Source of the DNA: Morella rubra
Taxonomy: Eukaryota; Streptophyta; Magnoliopsida; Fagales; Myricaceae
Assembly (NCBI GenBank): GCA_003952965.2
Contig: CM025855.1
Location: 37,978,150 to 38,042,149, forward strand
Direction of reading: 5' to 3'
Length of the DNA: 64,000 bases
The notes below the pieces were generated by a model. The model made no database searches and had not been told where the DNA came from. It was given only the letters and a program-made list of their open reading frames with translations. The position numbers and the translations under genes are program-made. Of the stretch, positions 26,020 through 38,235 are shown in pieces (position 1 is the stretch's first letter; each line of letters begins with the position of its first letter).

Positions 26020-28110
26020 AAGAATTTTTAGTAGTAGATCGATTGTCGTCATTATCACTGAATATCGAATGTTCGCTACGTATTCACTATTAGCGAAGAT
26101 TGTGCTAGTATTATCTATGGCTCTGAACCTTTTGGAATGAAAAATTTTCTGGCCCAATCTTTCTGGGATGGTGGTCAGTCTCTGGAAAATAAGAATACAA
26201 TAATTGTTTGTTATGATATAACGTATAAATGTTGGTGTGTTGGAGATTATATAGATCAGATGTACATGTTGGATTTCAATTTAGAGATGTTGAATGGTCG
26301 GTCCGGCACCTCAAGACTCTTTTGAAACTAGTTTCCCATGAATTCGTGTATTCCATGAATTGGGCTCGTTTGGTTGTTTGTTTAGGTCCTGGTTCTAGGT
26401 CCTAGAAGTTGTTCGGTTGTGATGTATTTTGAGGATTTTTTGTGTTTTGAGAATTTTTAAGTGATGTTAACTTTATTGGTATGCGTGTTTTAGTTATTTT
26501 TATGTAGTATTAAGAATGATGTTTGGTTGTAGAATATTTTGTATTCTGACAATTCAAAAAAATCTTGAAGATTTTTTTTAACCGAAGTTCTTCTAGTTCT
26601 GGTTCTGGTTTCACGAGCAGATCCTGGGTTCTGGTTTCATGCGTAGCCGAATTATGTCACATGATTTAAAAAGTGAGACGTCCACCAACACGCAACCGAA
26701 GGAAAGGCAAAGATGGGCAACTCCACTTTTTAACGCTGTTACTTGCTACCTCCATTCTTCTTCTTCTTCTTCGTTTCCGTCCATTTTTTCTGTCTGACCA
26801 GTAATACCGTCCTGCTTCACGAAGAGATCGAAGTCCTTGCTGCCTCCATTCTTCTTCTTTTTCAGAGCAAGCCCTTTCTTCTTGTAGCTTTCTTCTTTTT
26901 TAGAGAAATCTGTCTAGGTGTTTAGGTTCGCACAGTTGTTTTCTCGACTGCACTTTTCACTCTTTCTCAGTTAATGTGCGTCCCCTCAAAACGATCAAAG
27001 CCTCCGCACATCTCTGATAGCATTGGACTCCAGAGTGAAATATGGTTAAAATCAGAAGAGCACACAAGAATACAAGTAGCCCATTCACGTGCCCAGATGG
27101 ACACAAAGCACACACAGGGAGGGAGGGGGAGAGAGAGAGAGAGAGTTTTTCAATTCAACTACAAGTGCAGACAATTGGAGAAGGAGACTTTGAAAATAAT
27201 AAGCAGTTTAAGTGGAAGTGCTGGACGGCAGGGCAGTGAGCATGGAAACGGGAAAGGGAGATCAGACCGAAAGCTTTTACTAGGAGGGAAACGTCATATT
27301 TTCATCGTGGTCTCTTTCACCGGAAGATATTTGTGGGCTTTTTTTTGTCAAAATTTTGAGGAATATTTTGAAATTTTAATAAATTTTATTTTATTGAAGT
27401 TTATTAAGATTTATGAAAGGTGAAATAAGGTAAAAGTTAAAAATTTTAAAATGTGTTTATTTTATTAAAAGTTTTATATCTCAAAATATTGGAGAAACAA
27501 ACGTCTCGTCTCTTGATTTCTATCGTCAATTATGTCAGAACATAGAGTACAGTGACTTTTTTTTTTTTCCGAAATAGCGGGTATACGTTAAAGCTTGTTA
27601 TATGCCAACCAAGCCAACAGGAAGAGGACACGTGCGTGAGTCGCAGTAACCCTTAACCCAGCCAAACGCTGGTTCAAAAAATTGGGTTTAACTCGCGTTT
27701 TTCCAGAACCTGAGGTCCTCAACCCACAACCAAATAAGTCCAAAAAGGTCAATCTCGTTTGGCACTGTTAATAAGGCTGCGTGTACTGGTTTTTCTTTGT
27801 GGCTTTATTATTTCATTTTCAAGAATTTTAAATGGTTGAGTTTGTCAGATCTTTCATGGTCTCTTATATTTATTTCGGAATTTGAGTGATATGTATTCCT
27901 GGATTTGTTCCTGTAAGAATTTGTTGCTGAAGATTTTCCTTCATTCCCAAAATTAGTGATCCCAAATTTTTGGACTTGCCTCGTACGGTAATTATTTTTC
28001 TTCTTGGAATGATTTTCTGGTTTTATTATTCGGGTAGCCTGTGCGAATGCTTCTTTTATCTGCATGTCATTTTATTTTTTGTTTGAGTAATCTTAAGATT
28101 ATGTGATGTA
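26020..28110. other. Intergenic, no gene recognised
   Basis: Mostly AT-rich DNA with a CT/TTC-rich stretch near 26745-26900 and a GA run at 27130-27145. The segment at about 27350-27510 is AT-rich with gaaattttaa blocks and could be another decayed MITE. Frames near 26137 and 26974 are not recognisable as genes. Confidence 0.4.
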
Positions 28111-28120
28111 ACTACTGAGC

Positions 28121-28370
28121 TGTTAGCAGTTGATGATTAGCTTTTTTTTTCTCGTGCTGTTTGCTAGTAATTTATACTACTACAATATATTCATTCATTC
28201 TCAACTCTCTAGGCCTCTTCTTCTTCTTCTTCATCAACCTCTGTTTTTTCATCAGACGAATTTACCTCTGTTTTTCATCACACGAATTTTATATGGTATC
28301 GGAGCTTTAATGACTTCTGCAACTCACTCTCGTAACTTGGCGACGCTGAGCAAACGGGTTTCATAAGACA
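28121..28370 (+). mobile_element. Fossil LTR-retrotransposon piece (Copia or TRIM type)
   Basis: At 28294-28305 lies TGGTATCGGAGC, one base from the primer binding site complementary to initiator-Met tRNA that Copia and TRIM elements use. A stretch upstream, possibly from 28121, could be a short LTR, and a short frame follows the site. No second LTR, polymerase or capsid region is visible, so it is an old, broken remnant. Confidence 0.4.
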
Positions 28371-29358
28371 GGATCCCGTCTAGACTGTCTTCGATTGTGT
28401 GCCAAAAAAAATATGTAAGACACGATCTCGTCCTAGATTGTCTTGGTTTTTGTGCCAAGATTATGCACAGAGTTCTTGTTGCGACACTGACAACGCAGGT
28501 TTGATTGATTGGACCAGATTTTGAAATTGGGGACCCTTCTGAAGCCGCAAATAAAGTGCCGCACACATAGCAGACCATTACCAGTCCAAAGAAAAAGGAA
28601 TCCACTAAGAAATGTCTACGATATTTTTAAGTTGGGCCCAATCGGAATAGTGTGTTAGCTTCCACAGTTCATATACCCTATTGGAGATGCTGTACAGGTA
28701 CTTGTTGGAATCTTTGTTCATGGGACATCACTTTTTCGTCTTCAATGGGCCACATAATGCTTTTGGTCTTTCTAAGCCCATAGCAGTGCCACTTCCAAAG
28801 AGTTCTTTTCCAAAGCAATGGCCCAGGTGATGCTGCTTTTGGTCTCGACAGGATTTCTTTTTCTTTTCATGAAATAAATCCGTTCTTTTGATCCAACAGG
28901 GTTTATCATTTGCAATTCAATTATCTAAAATTTTTCTTTATTTGTGCTTTACCAGGCCATCACCCTGTTAATTCTTCAAATATGTACAAATCCTCAGGTC
29001 AACCTCGAAAAGATGATCCAATGGACATAAGAGAGAAGATGCTCAGAGATGAAAAAAAAAAACTAATATAACGGAAATAATGAACTGAAAGTGTTGGAAA
29101 AAGAAATAAGGTGAAATGAAATAAAGAGACGATGAGAGAAAGAGGTAGCTACCAATCCAATACAAAACGACTCCCCTCAATACTCCATACAGAAAACTCC
29201 CCTCAAAATTCTCCCAAAGAATTCAACCGAATGAATAGAGTCCCAAATACAGGTAGCAAGTATCATCATCAGGGTAGGGCTACAATGATGGCCAGTAAAT
29301 ATATAGAAGCGAAAGTAATAACCCAGAAACTGAAAAGTAAAAAGCCTGAGCGGCAGCT

Positions 29359-31635
29359 CTAAAACACCAACCAGAGCAGAGCCCACCCAAAGATAAAGCT
29401 CCCAACCACCTTCTGAATCGATAATATCTTCTCAACCCCGCTCTGCAATGGAACGTCGAGCCAAAAATATGTTAAACCACAGAATAACAGACTTTCCACA
29501 AGGATAGAGACAATATCAGAAAAACACAACATTGTGACATTATCATGAGTCGGGACAATAAGGCTAAAGATTTTCAGCAGCCATTCCATGTTCGGTTGCA
29601 TCCTAATTTCAGATCTGTGACACTGTCAGGATAAGAACAGCCTTGAAGGACACGGAAGTCTCTCGAAGCACTTAATTAGAAGCTACCACAGTGCCCGCAA
29701 TGTTACGTCTAGAACAAGTCCCATTAAATGCCAACATACATCTATAAATCGACCAAATGTGAAGTCTCTCCACTGACCGTGTCTAGGCATATGCCGTGTA
29801 GTCCTTTCTATAATTATTTACCGTACATCAGGCCTTCTGATGTGCCCACTTTCTAATATAATGTACCCCCCATCAAACAGCCACCCAAATTCCAATTAAA
29901 GATTGTAAAAAGCATGCGTATGGGCTTTAAATGGAAGGTTTCCAGCGACAGCAGAATTTTCAAAACATTTTTTCGGTTTCACGAAACTCAAAGCCAAACC
30001 CAACCTCTCTCTCTCTCTCTCTCTCTCTATACAATTTGTAGAAAAAAGCCTATCTGCGAGAACTGTTATTCTTCTCCATCGTATGACATATTGGTTGATC
30101 CATTATTTCACATCTTATTTTCTGACATGATCTACGGAAACAATCGATTCAATGAGATTAACATGGCGTATCTCGAGGACCGTCAGTAGCGATCACCAAC
30201 ATAAAATTAATTGCGTAAAGCATGGATAAAGCCAAACCAATGCGGTCTACGGCCCAACATGACTAGCACCGACTACCAGTATAATAATCCTAAACCTGTG
30301 TACTACTATAGACCTAGGCTACCTACTGTTCCTCGTGTTCTCCCCACCGCTGGACTTTGTGCCTACTAGTCAGACATTTTTACTTCGTACTTAGCATTTA
30401 CTACAGTACTCCATAGCTTCTGCCTTCTGTCTTTTTCTTAGGCGCAGTTTTTTTTGGCTCAGTGCAGTCAAGACTCTTCGTGCTTCTTTCTTCCATGATG
30501 CGTAAATGAAGCACCATCTGGCCAGCCATTGTTGCTTGATCCCAATGTACCAAGCAAAAATGGGGTTCAGAAACACGTGACGGCGTCTGATTCGTCTTTC
30601 CGGTTAAATGAACCTGTCAGATCTACACGGCTCTCGAAGCCCACTAGAGCTTGAGACACCGGGAAGGGAAACTGGGGAATGGGGACTGTGGAGCATGAAG
30701 CGTAAGCCCCCCAGAATAATGATAAGAAATATGCGCTACGTTTTTTACTATTTTGGGTGCATTACGCTCTAGTAGCCGCACATACAAAGCGAGATCGTTA
30801 GTAGACGTTACTAAAACTAGTTACTCAACCCGCGAACGTCAACACAATAGCACTACGTTTACAGAGCCAAAAAACTACTAGCTAGAACACTCGGATCCAC
30901 TCATCTACATAGCTATAAAAAGCCACAGGATCGAGTGATGCATTTTAGCAGGGCAAGAGAGGGAAACAAATTTAGAGGGCGGGAACTTACGTTGTCGTTC
31001 TGGACTGGTGCGGGAGAAGTAGCTGCCTGAGCAGGTCCCGGAGCCTCTACTGGCGGCGCCGGGGGGCTGGGTCCCAAGGGAGACGGAGCAGGAGCTTTCG
31101 ACTTCTTCTTGCTGGGAGCAGGAGCGGGAGCCGTGGCTGGAACCTGAGCAGGAGGAGATGCGAGGGGAGCTGGTGGAGGCACGGCAGGTGGAGGAGTTGC
31201 AGGGGGTGGGGTCGCCGGTGGAGGCGTTGCTGGAGGAGGAGTTGCCGGTGGAGGAGATGCCGGAGGTGGAGTGGCAGGGGGAGGTGTTGCGGGAGGAGGG
31301 GATGCTGGTGGGGGAGTCGCCGGAGGAGGCGAGGCAGGAGGAGGAGAGCTCACCGGCGGAGGTGTTGCTGGAGGAGGTGAAGCGGGAGGGGGAGAGCTGA
31401 CCGGAGGAGGAGTGGATTGCGGTGGAGATGTGACGGTTGGTGGTGGTGCATTGGCGGTAGGAGTGGGTGGCGGGGTGGTAGTGGTTTGTGGTGGAGAAGC
31501 TGTTGGAGGACTAGTCTGTGTTGGTGGAGCCGGCGTCGTCGGAGTGGAACTCGGAGATGTCGCCGGGGCTTGACCCCCGACGCCCGCGATCACAATGCAG
31601 ACAAAACCAGCGAATATGACTGCCTTTCGATCCAT
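29359..31635 (-). CDS. Lysine-rich classical arabinogalactan protein (AGP17/18-like), GPI-anchored
   Basis: A cell-surface proteoglycan core; Pro in AP, SP, TP and PPP contexts is hydroxylated and O-glycosylated (family knowledge). Exon 1 is 30991-31635 (215 codons) and exon 2 is 29359-29442 (27 codons plus stop), total 242 residues. Residues 1-21 form the signal peptide; the sequence MDRKAV...CIVIAGVGGQ resembles AGP17/18. A central array of PPPASPPPAT-type repeats spans about 75-165. The basic spot APSKKKSKAPAPSP marks the lysine-rich class. Exon 1 ends QNDN at a GTAAGT donor. Exon 2 follows a TTGCAG acceptor and encodes SGVEKIL...GSFIFGWALLWLVF, a hydrophobic GPI-attachment tail. ATG at 31635 is used because the upstream in-frame start is GTG. 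Without exon 2 the frame would read into intron and lose its anchor signal. The purine-rich opposite strand makes long glycine-rich shadow frames. Confidence 0.88.
29443..30990 (-). other. 1.55-kb intron of the AGP gene
   Basis: GT-AG intron separating the GPI-signal exon from the main exon. It contains a CT microsatellite at 30005-30028. Short frames inside it match nothing known. Confidence 0.7.
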
Positions 31636-31756
31636 TATTTTTATAATCGTGAGCACCCTCCCTGCTTAACCTGCGCACTGTCAGTACTGCAGGCCGAAGA
31701 GCAAGAGCGAGTGCGGGTATGTATTTCTTGTGTTTGGGTGGGAAAATGGGGGGGGG

Positions 31757-31764
31757 ATTAAATA
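31757..31764 (-). promoter_or_regulatory. Probable TATA-type element of the AGP gene
   Basis: TATTTAAT on the minus strand, 122 bp upstream of the ATG at 31635. It is a variant TATA box placed at a sensible distance. Confidence 0.4.
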
Positions 31765-34410
31765 GGCGTGTTGTGTAACGGCGAGGCCTAGGGCCTTTTG
31801 GATACGTAAATATACGGGGAAGGTTCGGGCTCATTCGTCCACATGGGCTGATTGTCTCTACCAAACAAATCCACAGCGTCGGATTGTGGGCCTTAAAGGT
31901 GGGCCCCATTGTGCAGCTCGGAGTGGGCGATCGTAGATCTGGGTGCCACGCATCGTCTTTTGTTTCTTACGATCGGGATTATGGTTTTGGCATCAATTTT
32001 TTAACCTGTATCGTACGGGTGAAAAAAACATGACAGGTGATGCTGTGGGACCTTTCATATGCTGTTGGATGGTTGGAACGACACAAAGGTTAAGTCATGA
32101 TCCACACCCATGCCTTTTCTAACAAATTGTTTTTCTTTTTCTTTCCCATGCATGCTTTTGTCCTCAAAATATAAACCATATACGATCAGCCTATTCTATG
32201 TATGAAAAATTGCCATTCCAGGTATATTCGGATTATGGTCCATATTTATGTTATGACATAATTATTAAATATTGGTATTTTTGGTTTTCTCTGACTATTC
32301 AGAGCGTTATCTTGACTAGATACTTGGAGGGACTGTGGTTTGTCAACAATGAAGCCAGTCTGCTCGAAAAAGTAGAGCCCAAAAAAAGAGATAGAGAAAC
32401 AAATGAATAAGCTGGTCCACCATGGTTGTTATGAGTTATGTGACATTATAATAGCTGGTCGATAAGCGATTTTTTTGTTGGAAAATATTATGGTTTCGCT
32501 AGTCACACGAAGATGTTTGGGACAGAGAATAATAAATATCCCACCAACCTAAAATCCGACTTTAGTCTACTGGAGGTGTCTTTTATTGATTATCATAGTA
32601 CGCATTTCATAGAATTTCGACCGCCGATGCATTTCAGATACTAAAAAACATTGCAGTTTTGCCACGTCAATGCATAAGACCGTTATCCCCTTAAAAAGAA
32701 ATAAAAGAATATATATAATTGGTGGATCCTACCCTGTAATGCTGTGGTCGACCTTATTACAGTTGTTATTTACACTCCAAGTCTTGGTATGATGAAGCAC
32801 CGCCAAAAGAGGTGTAGGACCTGGGACCTGTCACGCCGTGTCAAGTGCAAGCAATGAAGGAAATTCTTGCCAATTTTTGTTTTTTTGTATGTCTAAGGTA
32901 AATTTAATAATAACAAAAGCTAAACCTGGCAATGAGTTGTAGCTATCGTGGGTGTGGGTTCGGCCCAAAATTGTTTGGGTCCTAACTAATAATGGGCATG
33001 ATTATCTGGTTTCACGTGTCTTCGCCAAATTAATTGATTTTTGTTTTCTCTTTGAAAGTTCAAATTAATCAATAGACCGAGAGTCTAGAAAGTTTGCTTG
33101 GAATGCAATCCAAATGCTCATAACGAATATAACTTTAGTAGGAATAGTGAGCAGTTTAATTTAGGTCCACTGCTCCCTATTTTTTTTTTGTCCAATCCCC
33201 TTTTCACGAAATTAAATCCTAAAAATATGGCATACCTGATTTTTATTTTTAAAGGAATTTTAATTGAAATGATTTAATGACCATTTGGAAGATTTTCAGA
33301 GTTTTAAATATATTTCACTCTGTTTTTTTTCATATTTAATTATTAATTATTAACCAATAATACATAATTTCCCCAGGAACAATAGGGAAAATAAAATTAC
33401 GTAAAACACGATCTCGTAGCATAATGTTGTGGAGGACAGCTAGAAGTTGGTGGGTCCAGAGCCCAAACCAACGTAGAGCAAAAGCTATGGGGGCCCATGT
33501 TAGTTTAACGGTCGATGTCCACAATTCGCATGATTGTTATTTGGTAGCCTCCTCCAGTTGGCACATTTCTTTCAAAAAGCTTATAATGACCTCCACCCTC
33601 CACTGATTGAGCTGACTTTGTCGTGATTTCAACTCCTAGACGCAACAGCGTCTTGAAATTTCACCAGTACCGGTGTCAAAGCAGATCTTAAGCAAAAAAT
33701 GTAAATTACAAGGCAAGAACTTTGTCTCTATCTGATTAGATTCGTGAAAATTACGTAGCCAGCGGACGTCCCGATTGATCACTGCAACTGTGACGCATTC
33801 GTTTCGGAAGATTCCATGGATTTCTGTACTTGCGATGGTTATTTTTCACCAGCTTAGCTATGGAGTTTATTCGAATTTCATACGCCACCGCTTTCGTTCG
33901 TTACATCAATTAACAAGAAATTTACGCTAAATCGGTTCATGGGCCATTTAAGACGTGCCAGATAAGTTCGAGATCCAGAGATCAAGCATTCTGCATTTAG
34001 CCGAAGACGTCGACAACACAGCTGGGCCAATGTGTAATCAATGAAGGTATATCGGGCCAAAATGGAATAGACAATATAGCAATTCTTACGGCAGGGTCTA
34101 CACAGGACCCAATGGCCCACAAAAGGACCCAAGGTTAATGGGCCTACTGCTTCTTATAGTAGAGAAACACGGGCATGAAATCCAAAACCAAATAAGGACG
34201 AAAAGGAAAAAGCCAAAATTGGGCCTGGGTTGGGAACCCAAAAGAAAACCAGAAAAATAATACCGAAAGGAATAGAGGATAGTTTCGTAATTATGTTGAT
34301 CTGGAAATGCTAAGAAATTGTACACCAGTGGATTAAGCGGGCTTAGGATTGTCTGCCAGTCTCTCTTCCTGTCTCAAACTCACGGTCTATCTCTTTGCAG
34401 ACCAAACGAC
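31765..34410. other. Intergenic between divergent AGP and SWIB genes
   Basis: Upstream DNA of two genes transcribed away from each other. AT-rich, without any coding sequence I can recognise. Confidence 0.5.
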
Positions 34411-35959
34411 ATGGCGACTTCTCTTGGTCTCTTCTCGACCTTTCTCTCCGGAAAAACGGCGTCTCTAACAGCAAAATCCTCCTCCAGGACCTCTCTCATT
34501 CTCGCCCATCCTCACCCGGCTCCTGGAAACCTGCTCATGGTGCGCACGGTGACCTCCGCCACCGTGTCCAACGAAGCTCCCGGAACTCGCGCTCCCCGAG
34601 GCATCATGAAGCCGCGCCGTGTCTCGCCGGAGATGCAAGCCCTTGTGGGGGTTCCCGAGATTTCTCGCACCCAAGCTCTCAAGCAGATTTGGGCCCACAT
34701 TAAGGAACACAATCTTCAGGTTTACACACAGATTTTCGTCTCCGCCTTTTCTATTCTTCAAGTTTTTGCAAGTAACTGTAGGGTTTCTTTTTGCATGTAA
34801 CTGTAGAGTTTGAAACCCATCTCGTGGGTTCGAAGTAGTCTCCGGTTTTTGGGATTTGGGGTTTAGATAGGGTTTTATGTTTGGATAAGGCTTTATTAGT
34901 ACAATGTGGGTTATACATTCTTTGTTGTGCCTTATATGGGTTGGAAGGGGATATAGATGGTTTTATACGTTTGGATAAGGGTTTTTTTTTTTGAAGTGTA
35001 AATCAAATTTAGGGTGTTACTTTTATAGTCCCTCAAGTTGTTGGTATGTCATTTCTGAAACCGTTTTGTGTGTTCGTTAGGTTGTTTGTTTTTTTTTTTT
35101 TTTTTTTTTTTCGCTTTTCGTGTTTTAGATGGGTTCTTATGTTTGCGTTGAGACTGCATTGTTTCTAGTAAAACCTGGTTGTTGTTGTGGCTCAAACAAG
35201 CTCATGGCATATATTTTGCTGCTTTTCATGGTATAGATGTAGAAGGATCTCTGTTGCCTATTTATTTTGGTTTGGTTCTACCACTTTTATGGGGGTTTAC
35301 TAGCTGGATATGGACCTTGCTATTTTGGCTGAGGCTGTTTTTGGTGTATATGAAATGTGGGTCTTGCTGATTCTGGATATCAGAACTGCATTCTGTGCAT
35401 TTTATAATCCAAATCTCAATGAGTTTCATTTCTGTTATCGTTCTGGTCATTTGTTTATCGAACGTTAGAGTATGTCTAATAATCACGAGTTAAAATGTAT
35501 TGTTATTCTTGCCAACCATCTACCAGGATGTACACGTTGCTTATAAATAAGATGATGGTTTTGCTCATAAGAGATTGTTCTTGCACATCTGTGCAGGCAG
35601 TAAAGGATTTCGCAAAAGATAGCATATTTAAGTTAGTTGAAGACATGTTGGTGTTGTTCTAAACAGATTCCACTTGGTTGATATTTTTAGTATTCTGAGT
35701 TTAAAATTGTTTTGCTTTCTTTTTTGTGGTTATTTGAAAGTGTTCTATGCTGACATTTCCAAATACTGTCCACTACGCTACTCCTGCAGTAAGTATGCTT
35801 AATTTTCTGTTGACCTGTCCTTTCTTTTCTACCTTTTAGGACCCTGAAAACAAGAAGATCATAATTTGTGATGAGAAGCTGAAGAAGATATTTGGAGGGA
35901 AAGAGCGGATTGGTTTTCTTGAGATTGCAGGGCTGATTAGTCCTCACTTTCTTAAGTGA
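34411..35959 (+). CDS. SWIB/MDM2-domain protein, probably organelle-targeted
   Basis: Small protein with a single SWIB domain. Plant stand-alone SWIB proteins of this size are mostly found in plastid or mitochondrial nucleoids or the nucleus (family knowledge). Exon 1 is 34411-34719 (103 codons) and exon 2 is 35840-35959 (39 codons plus stop), total 142 residues with phase-0 junction at HNLQ|DPEN. Residues 1 to about 60 are rich in Ser, Thr and Ala with few acidic residues, like a transit peptide. The SWIB domain runs from about 63 to the end: GIMKPRRVSPEMQALVG, RTQALKQIWAHIKEHNLQ, DPENKKIIICDEKLKKIFG. The intron of 1.1 kb contains a T-run of about 23 near 35089-35111. Confidence 0.9.
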
Positions 35960-36486
35960 AACAGAGCATGCGAGAAAACCAGGATGAACTCGATGGAAGT
36001 ATTGTGAAGTTAATCTTCTATGCCTGATGACTGTTTTGGTTGATGATAATTGAAGACCCCTACTCTTTTGCAACTTAGTAGTGTTCTTATCATCGTAAGA
36101 GTCTTCAGGAGACTTTAATTCCAGGTTCTTAGATATGTAGGTTTCTACTGCAATTGAACTGGGACGGCAGGATTTTGTTTTTGTTCCACATCTTAGATTT
36201 GGTGGAATCTTATATAATGAATTTTATTCTGTCTAAATCTTTCCTTGTGACATGCCTGCGTGTAAATAAAGCGTGTCGTCCTGAGCAAATCTCAGACAAA
36301 CCAAATTTCCCAGACGTGATCCATGTGGACTCGGATAAGCATCACTTCCTACCATGATTAAGCAGCCATTGGATGAAGAATTCGTGGAATTCTAAAGTGA
36401 AATAATCTGGAACGATGTTATATTCGAAATTAATATAGATAAATATCATTTCAGATGTCTTATTGGTAACAAGCCCGGTACTTTTG
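35960..36486. other. Convergent 3' flanks of SWIB and plantacyanin genes
   Basis: 527 bp shared by the 3' UTRs of the plus-strand SWIB gene and the first minus-strand plantacyanin gene. No gene seen. Confidence 0.5.
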
Positions 36487-37070
36487 CTACTCTGCATTGA
36501 CAGCCACTTTCATTTTGGATTCACAATGTCCAGGAAAAGTGCAGATGAAATAGTTTTCTCCCTTGACAAGCGTGATCTTATCGTTTCCAGATCGAAATTC
36601 TTTAGCACCTTCAGGTGCCTTGCATGCCGCATAACCTTGTTTGTCTACGACAACCACATTGTGCGCTGCTGGGCTGTAGTTGAAAACTGTAATATGGAAA
36701 CAAGAAGAAATAGTTAGTAGTCGTTGTCGGGGAATCATCCAAGTGCTCTAAGCCTCTCTCTGTGGCATCAACTTAAGAACATGGGATTATGAGTTTCAAA
36801 CAATCAAGGTGCCTATCAGAAACAAAAAAAAAAACAGAAAGGATTGCAACCAAAACCATATGTAAAATGAAGAATCAGTGATGGTGTTTCGTACTCACCA
36901 AGTACATCACCAGCCTTGAAGGTCTTTCCATTGGGCCAACCATCAACATTGAAGCTCCAACCGCCAGCATCTCCAACATTAAATGAAGCTGCCCAAACGT
37001 TCTCACAATGAAGGAGCAAACCCAGGAGCAGAACTGTGGCGACAATTGCAGTACCTCTTCCCTGAGCCAT
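36487..37070 (-). CDS. Basic blue protein (plantacyanin), copy 1
   Basis: Secreted type-1 copper protein of the phytocyanin family, an apoplastic protein linked to reproductive tissue and stress (family knowledge). Exon 1 is 36899-37070 and exon 2 is 36487-36686, 172+200 nt for 123 residues. The signal peptide runs from MAQGRGTAIVATVLLLGLLL to about VWA; the mature part opens SFNVGDAGGWSFNVDGWPNG. Copper ligands expected in the family are visible: His in AAHNVVVV, then Cys and His in ICTFPGHC and Met in SKMKVAV. The protein ends shortly after, so there is no GPI tail or proline-rich stalk, as in plantacyanins and unlike uclacyanins. The ATG at 37070 is preferred to the in-frame one at 37079 because homologs start MAQG. 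Copy 2 lies 1.2 kb upstream with identical exon lengths. Confidence 0.93.
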
Positions 37071-37174
37071 CTGGCACATAAAATTTCCTCAACAATCCAA
37101 ATAACAATAACGAGAGTAAAGATGAAGGCCAAGAAGGGAGGACTTGTGTCGAAACTTGACCCCGCAAATCAGCG

Positions 37175-37181
37175 TTTTATA
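37175..37181 (-). promoter_or_regulatory. TATA box of plantacyanin copy 1
   Basis: TATAAAA on the minus strand, 105-111 bp upstream of the ATG. The homologous position in copy 2 reads TATGAAA. Confidence 0.6.
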
Positions 37182-37473
37182 GTGTTTCTGGCTTTAATCT
37201 GCCAGTCACTAAACATGGGAATATTATGAGGTTGGTTCCCTTCTTGGTAGTTGAGTAATGTAGCGCTCATGGAGTTAGATACTGTTGAAGGAAAATATGG
37301 CTTTCATTGCCATATTTAGTAGTCTACATGAAACATGATTCAAGAGCATTCAAGTTTTTTTTTTTTTTTTTCCTAATTCTCCCAAACCTTTTTGATTTTG
37401 TTGTCACTTATGTTGACAAGTAATTAATGATGTTCATTTATGGTGCAAATAGTTATGCTTATCACATCTCTTA

Positions 37474-37685
37474 GGGGGTGTTTGAGAGTGAAAATTTTGG
37501 AGGTTAAAAATTTTGAGAGTTTTGAGATTTGTAAGAAAGTAAAGATATTTTATGGAATTTGATGAAAAAATATAGAGAGAGAATATTAAATGAATTTATA
37601 ATAAAAAAGATAAATTGAGGAGAGAGAAGATTATTTTATTATTTTTTAATATAGGTAGAAATTTTGAACACCACCAGTATCAGGT
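37474..37685. mobile_element. MITE-like element between the two plantacyanin genes
   Basis: Starts near ggggtgtttgagagtgaaaa and ends near gaaattttgaacaccacc, an imperfect terminal inverted repeat. Its gaggagagagaag core is the reverse complement of the ctctcctcac core seen in the 12.8-kb and 15.4-kb elements, so it is the same family in opposite orientation. Confidence 0.5.
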
Positions 37686-38235
37686 GGACAAGCATGACTA
37701 TTTGCACCTTTTAAATTTTTGTTGTGACTGCTGGTCTACTTTTGGTAAAATACCTTACGAGCGGGAACAAAGCTAGAAATGTGATTTTTGGAGAGCTGAA
37801 ATCTGTTTCAGATTGTGATACGCACAGTGATAGGCAAAAAAGATTCTGGAGAAATATTTTCAGGTCTTTCGATGGATTATCAGCGATTCATTCTGTAGGC
37901 TGAGCAAGAAATCCATCTCAGAGAATACAAATTCTCACCTAAGTTTACACCTATAGAACCAATATATCATTATTCCCTACTTGGGTAGAGTTCAGATTTG
38001 TATACTTTTTTCATGGGTGGGCCAGGATTTATGGCGTGAAATAGCAGTTTGTTTGCCATCCTAGAAAACACTTAGAAAACTAAATAAAAAGAAAAAAAAA
38101 ATACAGAAACCCAAACGATCTCATATTCAAACATTATTTAAATGGAAATGGAATTTTATTCTATTGCATCACATTATTGATAAGAAGACATGAAGGGGAC
38201 AGCTAGCCCTGGGCAGTTTCGTCTCTAGTTAGTAG
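37686..38235. other. Intergenic between tandem plantacyanin genes
   Basis: 3' flank of copy 2 and distal promoter of copy 1. No gene seen. Confidence 0.5.

Noticed and set aside
31158-31573. Long glycine- and glutamate-rich plus-strand frames
   Set aside because: They are the complement of the proline-rich AGP exon; the minus strand has signal peptide, splice donor and family match.
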